The translations under genes were made by a program, and so were the position numbers. A stretch of DNA of 64,000 nt from Burhinus oedicnemus (Eukaryota > Chordata > Aves > Charadriiformes > Burhinidae), in assembly GCA_008921705.1 (NCBI GenBank), contig VFFE01007487.1, positions 530,425 through 594,424 on the forward strand, read 5' to 3'. The notes below the pieces were generated by a model, which was not told the DNA's origin, ran no database searches, and was given only the letters and a program-made list of their open reading frames with translations. Below, piece after piece: positions 49,883 through 61,000 of the stretch. Within the stretch, counting starts at the first letter, position 1. Each line of letters starts with the position of its first letter.

Positions 49883-52800
49883 ATTACGGTATGAGAGACC
49901 TCTGATATGACCAGCCCTGAGGAGATGGTCTCAAGAGGCTGATAGGCTTCATCTTCAGCTCCCTTTCAGAAGGCATGGTTGACCTCGTCTCATCAGTGCT
50001 CGCAGTAAGCTCTGTTCATCTAACTCAGATGCAGCCATGGGTGCCACAGCCACAAAGTGTTGGGTTGTTTTGTTTTTTTCCCAGGAGGAGGTTTGTGGTT
50101 TGAGGCTTGAGGTTTGGGTTGTTGCAAAACAGATTTAGTAAAATCAAGCTTTAACCAATGCTGAATCTTGGAATATAATACAGTTTTTCTTGCCCTACTT
50201 CTTCTCTATCAAGAGCCTTCTAGTAATGAGTACGAAGTTTGATTCCACCTAATGTCGCTCTTTCTTCTTTTGTTTAAGAGCAGTAAGACAGCACTTTTCT
50301 AGTGTGTGTTCCTGGGTTTTGGGTTTGTTGTTTTTCTTCCCGGCAGCGTGTGTGTCAGAACTAGGGAGAACTTTCCTATCTGGCCCTTATTTTCCCGAAT
50401 GGCCCATTTGAACCTACTTTCATTGGACTCTAATGTAGTATTGATGCATCAAAGTCCTCTGTAGCTACTAATGAGGAAAAGTCATTATTTTCCATAATGT
50501 GGTGTTTTATACGTGGTTTTGCTGACTCCTAACAATTTCTGTAAACTAGATTATAACTAGTTACTGCATTTGATACATGTCTCAGTTTTCGGTAATGAAA
50601 AAACCAAAACAAACCAAATCCAAACACGTAAGACTTAGTCTGCTTTCCTTCACAAAACATTGTGGCTTAATTCTGAGGCAGATACTTGCTGCGTTGCACG
50701 CTGTATTTAGTGCTCATTCAACCCATCCAGGAAACCAGTGTCAGGTGCATGGGCCAATTCCGGTTGTCTTGATTTTAATGTCACCGTTGGGTACGTGGTT
50801 GCTTCCGTGGCTAAATATAACCCATCAGAAAACAAAGTGTCCACATCGTTTTCTGATGGCTGTGTGTGGGCCAACCGCAAAACCTATGCTTTTGTGTAGC
50901 TGTAATTAGTTGGGGGTGAGTGAGTTCTTGAAGTAAATCATTTTTTTAGAGGGAGAAATGCAAAAAATAAGTCATCTGTCTTGTACAGAAGAGTATGGCC
51001 CATCTACCCGTGGGCTCGCCGAGAGCTGGGGAGGAACCTGGACCTGCAGAAGTTCTCCATTACCTCTAGCAGAGTGACAGCCTCTAACCTTTAATTCCCC
51101 CCGTCTCCTGTAATGTGATTTTACTCTCTTCCTGCTGGCAATGTAGATTTTTTTATTATTATTATTTTTTAGCTAAATCTGTCTTGCAAAACACGATGGT
51201 TGGGTAAGATGCAATTTTGCTTTAATTATGATTAAATTACTTTATGAATTAACCAGAGGATCTCATGGGACTGGAATCTTTTGACACATGAGAAAATTGC
51301 CTTTTTTTAACAAGCTGCTTCAAGCATGCAAGGTAATATTAGCATTTTTCAGTTATAGCTTCAGGGGATTAAATAATAAGGGGAAGTATTGTACCTACAA
51401 TTACATGGTATGTATGTGTGTGTAAAAGTCTTAAAACCAAGGAGACGCTGAAGAAATCAGTTGAACTGCTGAACCTGTGACATTTTGCAGCGCGGGTGTG
51501 AGTAGGGATTTTTGTTCTTTGAGATGGCTTTTTAGGATGGATTTTTAAGAAAACCTGCAGGTATCCGAAGAATTTTATTTCATAGACTTGCAAAGGTTGG
51601 TTGTAATTTGAATACATTCTGGGGCAGGGGGAAAAAACATCCTAAACTTGATACACCTGTTTCACCTGAAGAATAACAACCTGAACACAACTTTGAAGGG
51701 AGTGAATGGTAATTTTCATACGTGTTACTTTATTTTATTTTGTGGAGGCAGCAATTGTGCTGAAATCAGTCATTTGAAGTTAAAAGATGTATTGCGTGAT
51801 TAAGCTTCTCACGAAGTACATGTAATAGTACATGCTAGCCATACAGGTCTATAAATAACATATATGATGCATGTGATGTGGTCTGCAAACGATGGTATTC
51901 TTCTGTTTTAATGCCTCTAAATGCATGCTTGAAGCCAAGTGGTTTTTTAGACGTGCTATGTCTGAGTTGAAATTGTTCAAGACTGCAGAAATTGAAGGTG
52001 TGAATGTTTTATTTTTTATTTTTTATTTTTTTAAATGGGGGCAAGAAATAGTACAGCAGCTTGTCTCAAATTGGGAAGGAACGGGACAAGTGAAGTTGTA
52101 TGACCTCTGCGTATGTTGTATTCAACATGGGCTTGCACCTGCGTGACCCCCTGGTTTCAGAGGGTTGCCGCTGCCTTGTGGTATCCCATCCAGTGAAGTG
52201 GAAAATTGACAATAAGGGGTTTCAGGTATTGTTGTCATTGCCCCAGCTGTTTGGTTATTGTTTGGGTGGCAGAATTCATTTACGTTCTACACAAATCCAT
52301 AAGGTAACAGTAATTAGTGGGACCCATTGAAGTTGGGGGTATTATACAAGGATATGAAATCAGGTAACAAACAGAAATTGCCAAAGTCTTGCAGCAGTCC
52401 TGCTCTAAAAGCGAGGTATATGCATAATACGTTCTTCATAGATTAATCAATGTGCACTAGAAAAGGCAAATAATTTGATTTAAAAACCTGGCAATGACAG
52501 AAACCCAACACCCTCATCTCTAGTTTTATTTGAAGGACTAGACCAAACCGTGCCTTTGCAATAACAACCAAAAGCCATGTTTGTGTGCAAATGCTTTCAG
52601 TAGGGCAGAAAATTTTTTCACGTGTGTTTTTCACATCTCACTTTAAGGCTAAATGTGTGCCGTTACAACTATAATATAACTAGCCTCTCTGCATTCTCAG
52701 CCCAAAGACTAAATGGGGTTGATAATTTTAAGCCTAAACCTATCCTGCCCTGGCAGAATAGTGCAGTTGGTAATGCTCACAAGACAAACAGCGTAAATTA

Positions 52801-54748
52801 CAACCTCATGCAGGCAAGATCAGTTCCACATTGATAGTCTTTTGATTGCATGTGGCTGAACTTTATCAGAAAATTGGAGACATTGTTTAGAAGGCAGGCA
52901 CATGGTCTGATTATTTTTTAATTATTACTATAACCATGAAGATTGCTGAGAGAATTTGTACGAAGGAAGCACAAAGCCCCTGTACTATGGTTATGATCTA
53001 AAACAATTGTTTCACTTTCTTGTTCGGTTCCTTTCTTTATACTTTGGCATTGCCTTCCATTTGTTGGCTGCCACCAAAGATTTGCTTGATGGGGAAGGGA
53101 GCTTTATGCAATGTACAGATTCAACCCCGGGCTCCAGAAGTTTGCAATCAACAAAGTAAATCATCTGTTACCTTGGATAAATATTAGCTCTGACAAATTA
53201 AAAATGCATTGTTCTGGTGTGCATTACACTCCATCTCACAAAATGGTAATTGTTGTTACTGTTATTGCTCTTGCTTGTAGTGAGGCATCTGTTTCTTGTC
53301 TTAATTGCTAGCATTCAAATCCCAGTCAGTTTAAAATAACTTTTCAGGACTTTAAGATAGCGTATGCAAAATGTCACAGGCATTCTCGATTCATACCTTT
53401 GGGGTTTTCTTATTTGATTGCATTAAAAAAAAAAAAAAAGGCAGTGGTTAGGTTGAGCCCGGTTGTGAATTGCGCTGTAATCCAAGGCGCTACTCCACAG
53501 AAACGAGAAACACAAGGAGGTGGTTCAGCTGCCTTTGACCATCAGTGATTATTCAACTTCTGAGCCTGGCTGTAGATTATGGAGCCCAGAATCCACCACT
53601 GCCTCTTGCATAGTCACTTGGAGCTGGAGATGTGTTAAATAACGTTGTACACTCTGGCCTTGTGTGAGTTACGAGTGACAAACTATTTTTATTTTTTTCT
53701 CTTTGACATTTAATCTTTATTACTTCTTCAAGCTGGAATAATCATCTTCCATCGTACTTGTCCCCCGCAGCTGGTCCTGCTGCTTTGCTTCTCCATGTCC
53801 CGTGGCTGTTGTTTTAAAAATCCTCTTTAGGGTTTCAAGACTCTGTACAGCCAGTTGGGAGCTGTATCTTTTCTCAGTCCGCCTTGAAGAGCAAATTCTC
53901 TCTTGCCTACTGAGAGTATAATGATGATACAAACACAAAGGCGCCAATTTTCCTGGATTCTCTGGAATCAGCGTGGGGATTTTTAAACTTCATTGCTGCC
54001 ATCGACTTTCCCCCTCATCTCTCCCATCAATAAAACAAGAAAATGCAAAACATAAATAATAAAATAATCTGCATGAGAAGAGACAAAAACTTTTCTAATA
54101 CCCGAGATGAAAAAGACTGGGGAGCTGCTGGAGCGGGTGGGAGCCTGAAGGGGTTGTTTGTGTCTTTATTTAAAAATTTTCCAGTGATACTGTACCGACT
54201 GTAGTGAAACTGCGCGTCAGTCTTATCTCCAGGGGATAGAAGATCATGTGTAGAGATGGTTCCTAGGCAGCTTTTGGAGGACATCCTGTGGTCTCTGCCA
54301 TTCTTGGTTGAATCTGCAGGTTGACTGGCCAGGAACCCTTCGGGCTGCCTGTCGCCAGCAGCAGTCCTGATGCTCTGACTTGATTCTCATGCCTGCCATG
54401 GGCTCCTTCTCACATTTCCCTGCTTCTTTTGCATGAGTACAAGGCCAGCTATAATCCCTTATAGTCGTGTGTTTATTCATTAAGTACTCCAAATTAGCTC
54501 TGGTCTAGCTCTGGCTATTTCCTTGGAAGGGACAGGCATGGCCGCATATTCTCGCTTAAAAGAAAAATGCTTTCAAAATGCCTCTTTGAGCATAGGTTCT
54601 CTTAATTATGGACTCCTCTGAGGGATATGCACTCTTGTACAGCAGAACAGTCTTTCTGTTGACAGGTAGTTGCAATGGTTCCTTGTGCAGTTTTCTGTAG
54701 TAATTGCTTGAAGTATATGTTGTGATGGCTTTAGGATGAGTTTGTTCT
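49883..54748 (+). other. Intron-like stretch, no gene recognised
   Basis: No coding exon is recognised; open frames are at most 110 codons. An AT-rich segment with several TAAT and ATTA homeodomain-type cores is at about 51190-51270. Oligo-A is at 53426-53440. Nothing else stands out. Confidence 0.5.
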
Positions 54749-55003
54749 TAGAATCACAGAATGGTTAGAGTTGGAAGGGACCTTAAAGATTACCTAGTTC
54801 CAACCCCCCTGCCATGGACAAGGACACCTCCCACTAGACCAGGTTGCTCCAAGCCCCGTCCAGCCTGGCCTTGAACACCTCCAGGGATGGGGCCTCCACA
54901 GCTTCTCTGGGCAACCTGGGCCAGTGTCGCACCACCCTCACAGTGAAAAATTTCTTCCTAATATCTGTTCTAAATCTCCCTTCTTCCAGTTTGAAGCCAT
55001 TAC
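54749..55003 (-). mobile_element. CR1 LINE, short 5'-truncated copy
   Basis: The 3' end is at 54749 (TAGAATCACAGAATGG on the + strand). About 255 bases of CR1 3' UTR and ORF2 tail follow, ending near 55003 at the GGTAATGG-type segment. It is the same family as the 49525-49882 copy but on the - strand. Confidence 0.92.
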
Positions 55004-58000
55004 CATCCTTGGAGATACACTAGTAACTCCTATGTGACCTTATGGGAAAACGGTTGGATGTATAAAAACTTAAATTGAAAATATGACTGTCTTAAAGTGT
55101 GTGTGTGCAGGAAGGTGTGCATGCACGTGCATTCGTTTTTGTTGACGATGCATTATGAGAGATGAAAGAACAGCCACGGATTGCCAGGCTTTGGGAGCAG
55201 GATTTCTGCGGTAGCTGGCTTTTCAGTGCCGGTGAAAGCCTGTCAGTGCGAGCCTAACAGTTGACATACATCATAACTTGGTGAAAGTTTTCTTTCACGG
55301 GTGAAAAGTAAGGTGTTCTCTGTAAACATGTATTCCTTGTCCGCTGTAATAAGGCTGCCCACCTGGGTGCCGGAAAAAAAATAAAGATTGTAACTGGGAA
55401 TGGCTGCTCTGAGAGCTCTCACCCACCTCGCTCAGTTATGTTCACCCCATAATAATATCGTGGTTCGGGCTAGAACAGAAGCTTTAGCTATTACAAAACC
55501 TTTCTCCTCCCTGAACTGTCCTTTGTTAATGTTTTTACACTACTATTGACTTAATTGGAACTATTAACACAAAGCATTTAATTAAGTAGTTGGTAGGAAT
55601 TTTACAGTTGGCTGGGGGACGAGGAGGGGGGAAGGGGAATTAAGGGATAAGAATTCACTTCCAGTTCGTGCTGAGAACTTCTGAGCCTCTCTTGTTTGGA
55701 GTTACGCAGGAAATCTGAAACAGCTCTTGGCGTCTTCATATGCAACGTCCAACAACACGTAGCGTGTGTCTACTGGGGGTCTCTGCAACTGTCATGACCT
55801 CTAGTAATGGCCAACGTAAACCTAAAATACTTCTTGTTCATCTCTTTCCTCTCTACCGCTTTGAGCAGTAGCGATTCTGCACCTCAGCAGAGAAGTCTTA
55901 AGAATTTGGTAAGCACATTCCTGGATTAATAATTGATACAAACGTAAGCAGTGATTTAGTTCATAACAGGAGTAGTAATGGGGTTTGATCTGGAGAAAAG
56001 GAGGACAGTTCTCAGCTGCACGCTGTGTGATGGTAGATTATTGCAGGGTTTCAACATTTGCGTTTCCCCTAGTGGAAGCTAAGAAATAAAAATGAAATGT
56101 GCTGTATGTTAGCTTTCTGACTGTGAAACAGAAGTTCACTTTCCTATCGGCTGTAAGGCATTTAGCCAGTGATAGCTGTAAATACTCTTATCCGGAGTTA
56201 GCTGGATTCCGCAGCTGAGCTCCGCTGGATTTAGATCAGGTCAAAGGGGATAAATCACTTCTGCGGCAATTATTTTCGTGGTTGTTAAGTGTGCAGGCAG
56301 GCTGCTAAATCGATGTATGGAGTGACACCTGGCCAGGAAGCACTAGGAACCTTTCTCTGGCTAATGTGTGTTTCCGATGCTACGGCAATTGGCTTCCTTG
56401 GTAAACAGCCGCTTGAAATTGGGGCTGGAAAACTCTCAGTTGCCGGATTGATGTTACTTAGTTTCTTCTTCCAGCAGTTCCTTATGCTTCTGGAAGGAAC
56501 CATGAAATTTCATATATACTCTAAACTCAATAAACATAAAACATAACCTTCCTTACCCTCAAAATGTTTTTACCCTGGATGAATTCACCCATCCAGTTTG
56601 CTCTTCAGCCATGTAATGCAGGAAAGGAAAAGGTGTGAGGGTAGCAACGCGTACACCATGGTATTTGCAAGGGTGGGCTCCTACCTGTGGTGGCTATGCT
56701 CGCTTTTGCTGCCTTAAATTTATAGGAATGTATGGCAACGCTTAAACAGCTTGTTGTTTGTATTGTGCTGAAATTGGACCCTGTTCTATGAGATGCAGCT
56801 TTGAAGTTGCATAAGGGACTTCTGAAATTTCTGTATGAAGAAACCAGAAGCACTGCTCAGGAGACATCAGGAACCTTTAAAAAGTGTCCTGGTGCTGCGA
56901 AAGCCATATATTTTGTATGGATATTAATGAGAACATTTTTATGATAATTCCATGGAGGGGGGAGTGTCGATGATGAAAAAAGGCTCGAAATGTGGCATAA
57001 TGTATAAAACTATCTGCAAAGAGCCCTGGCCATTAGTACTTGCAAGAGAACTGACCTATGTCAGAGCAGTATTTGGTGCAGGGTTGTAACTTGGGCTGTT
57101 GTGTCCCAAGACCCTTTCTAGTGCTTTTGACAAATTAACAGGCGGTTTTAGTGACACTAGTGTCTTGGTTTCTGGTGGTTGGAGAAAGACTGCCTAGAGC
57201 TTCTGTCCTAGCAGCTAATAATTCGTGTGTTTCCTTTTTAGACTGAGGCCAAACCTTCCGACAAACCACAACTTGCATTGTCAAAGTAATCACCGTCACT
57301 GCCAAGTAATGACTCATGCACTATTTTACCTATGCCTAAAGGAGCTCTTCCCTCCTCAGGTTAATCATCAAATTAGATTAATTATGCTGATTAGACATCA
57401 ATGCTGACTGATGTAACTCATCACTTCCATCATAGCTGTCCGGAATGGGATGATTAAACCCTTTCCAAACTCAGCTGGAACGAGTTGTGGTAGTGACTGG
57501 TGCTGCAAGATCTCACTGTAGAACTGCCTGGAACTATAAACTTCCAGAGTAGAAAAATAATATGTGTAAGCCCCGTTTATTTCTTTTCCAAATTATGTCT
57601 CTCTTATCACCACTTTTCTCTATTAAATCAGTGCAATCAAATCACGTTCCTCCTACCTGCTTGTGGTTATGGTGGTTGGTCCTGGTTAGGTTTTGATGTT
57701 TCTGGCCCTACCTTGGTTTGAATCCACGTACAAGAGTGGCACCTGCAAGCCCACCTGGACAAACAGGATATTTTTTTTGCCCAGCCTATGCATGGAAGTA
57801 TTTTTCAATGTACGTTTGTATAAGTGAAGGTTCTTGACAACCAATCCCTGAATTTTCCAAGTAGAAGACCCCAAGACATGGTAAAACGTGTGCTGCTGTT
57901 GTGGCTGGCACTGGTGGAGGTGCTTCTGCTCTCTCCTGCTGCTGGGCTCTTTGTGGCTGATGCTGGGCTGGCTGCCATCTCCCCTGTGTGGGCACAAGCC

Positions 58001-61000
58001 ACCCTTTGGGGACATATGGAGAACTGGTCTTTGTTCTCAGCCGGTGCGCGTGAATGTTGGTCTCCAAAGGATGGGAGGAGGCCACGCAGGAGCAGGAATG
58101 AGCAGCTGAGGGCTTCTGTAGCTATTGCACCCTCGGTGGACTTTGTGCCAAAAAAGATATTACTGATGCCAGGTTCTTGAAAACGACGGTTCATCGCATG
58201 TGATACATCTTACTATATTCAAGGCTACCACATGGTACTGTAATTTTTTTTTTTTTTTTAAAAAAACCCAACACCACTGAGGCATCCAGAGGTCTTTCTG
58301 TTTGCCTTCTGGATGGTGAATCACAGGAGCCCTGTGTGTGCCTCCAGGGTCTGAGCTGGTGCCAGCAGGGCTGTGAGCCTGGCTCCTGGCTCTGCCCCTG
58401 GGTGAAATCTGCTGTGTTCTCAGGATTTGAAGGGGGGCGGGGGGGAAGGATTTTCTGAAACTTCTAAATATGGCAGGACTTGCACTTAAAGTCAGGAGAC
58501 TCCATGCTAAAGTGATCAAACAGGAAATCAGACGTATTCCCTAGATTTTTTTCTGTGGTTTTTCTTCCCTTCTGTCAACACGTTTCTTCTACAACTAAAA
58601 ATCCTTGGCTAAAAAAGAAAACCAATATATGGTTTAAAAAAACAGATCTTTCTGTTTATTAAGGTTGACATACGTAATAACTAAACTGGAATCAGGTTAT
58701 ATTATAAAGCTTTCATATCTAAATCACTTTAGGAAGAAAGCAGGGAGAAACTGTGAAATAGCCATACTTTCACAGACGGACAGCTTTCCAAAGTACAGTT
58801 TGCTATCTGTTCTGTTTGGTTTTTCTTTAGCTTGTGTGGAGACTTCATTTATTCCAATCCCTCCCTGATCATCTGCTTCAGCCCCTCGCTGAATTAAGTT
58901 TTGATAGTCTCGTATCTTGGCATCTTACTCTGGTTTTCAAAGTCTGGAGGAATGGAGCCCTAATAAAAGCTACCTTGAAATAACAGAGTTCTCTGTGTTT
59001 GTCCTAATTATTCACAGTAAAACATATGCCAGATTTCTCTGGGTAAATGTGCCAGACAGGCACAGACTGTTGTTATTTGCGCACAGGATAGTATCGGGGT
59101 GTCGCAGGCTGCGCGACTGCTGCTCTGTTGCTCGTCCAAAAAAGGTTACTCTTCCCTTTGTGTCTCTGTGCCTGCCTGCCCTGGGAAGCGTAACTAATCC
59201 AGCTTGAATTATCTGCTTTGCTGTAAGTTAATATTCCTTCAAAGTGAAGGAACGAGCAGTAGCCGTTCATCTGATGGATGAAGTAGGCCTGGGGGAATGG
59301 TTTGAGCTCGGAGTGTGGGTGTAAATATGGGATAATGGGAAGAAGGGGGAGACGTTTCTGCTCAGAAAATGCCACCTGCTTATGGGGACCACCTTAGGAA
59401 CTGCTGAGAAGACAGCTGTCGTGGCTTCTCTCGGAGGTTGTGGATAGTCACTCCCCAGCTCCGAAGAGAGATGCTAAAACTGCAAGCCCCTCACTCCATT
59501 CCACAAATGTGAGGCATAAGTAACATTTGTATTCTTTAAGATGGTGCAGCGATATGTGTCTCTTAATTGTACTTGATGATAAGTTGCACTTACTGCTCTA
59601 AATTAATCTTACATTTTGATTTCCTGTTAGATTTTTACACCCCCTCCCCCAACTCCTGTTCCTCTTTCTAAAATCTCTAATTTCTTATCCGAGGTTGTTT
59701 CCCAGCTATGTGGCAGGCAGATGTTTCTTTCTCCAGCAGGTAACAGCGTTGTGTTTTTACGGTTCTTGCTACCCAAGCCCGTAAAGCGGGAGAACAGCAG
59801 AAAGCATCCCTCTGGCCCGACGCCAAAGGCTGGTGTCCAAAGATTGGCATCCTCGCTTGGGAAACACATGGAACAGGAGCCCATTTGCTCCACAGCCATG
59901 GAAAACGCTGCCAAGAGAACAGCGGTAATGTGGCCGGCAAAAGCCGATTTCCCAGTTGAGGGCGGCTACAAGGGCTGGAGCGGTGGTATCGTTGGGAGCG
60001 GAGTATCGATACCTACGTGTACCATATACTGTAGTTCAGCTGCAGGGGGAAGGAGTGTAGGAAAGGTGTTGTCTGCAAGGGAGTGGAACGGTTCAAGCAG
60101 ATAAGCCGAGCGATCTTAGGTGAGGCTTATGTGACGGGCTACGTAAGTAAGAGTGTGGCATTTAAGTTGTGGAAGGACTTTTGTACTCTGGTGTCAGGTT
60201 TGGAACAACACGAAACATCACATAAACTTGAGTTCTCATCTGCCTCTTGCTCTTTCACTCCATGCTGTAGGGTGTCGTTTAGGGTAAGATTTTTGGTTTT
60301 GGTCTGGTTTAGATTAGGAGGCATTACCTCGGGTAAGGATATTTGTGGATGCTGCAGGCTCTGTAGCACTTGAGTGATGGATGCAAAATATATTTTCTTT
60401 TTCTTTAAAAAAGAAATGAACAAAACAACAGCAATGAGATTTTTTTCTTAATGTTTCTTTCAGTACAAGCATAGTTTCAACGCCGTAACCTTCCCTTAAT
60501 ATCTGTGGGGAAATTACTACCTGACAACTAGATAGCACACTGGTCAAATATAATTTGTTATTACTTTCAGATGGCTTCTGTATTCAGGGGAAAAGAGTGA
60601 GGCGAAATAGGTGTGGTCCTTCAAAAAAAACAAGCCAACCACCAACTCTGTAGCATTTCTACCTAATGTCCTGTTCAGTAATCCAAGGCATCCTATTTAA
60701 ACGATTGCTGTTGGCACTTGGAGTATCTGTTTTGAGCCCTTGCTTGGGAGGAGATAGTTGCTCACTGCCACGTGTGAATGGTATAGACCTTGGAGCTGCC
60801 GTGATCCAAAGTAGGTTGATTGGGGTTTTTTTCTCCCCTATTTGGAGGCAGTTATAGTCTTCTGAATTAAATGGATTTGTTTTGTGATCAAGATGCTTTC
60901 TGTAAAGTCCAAGAGGTAGAGACAGATGGTTAATAGCCAAACAAATATTTACAAGAATGGTTAATCAAGACTCAGCAGTGTAGAAGAGCATGAAGAATGA

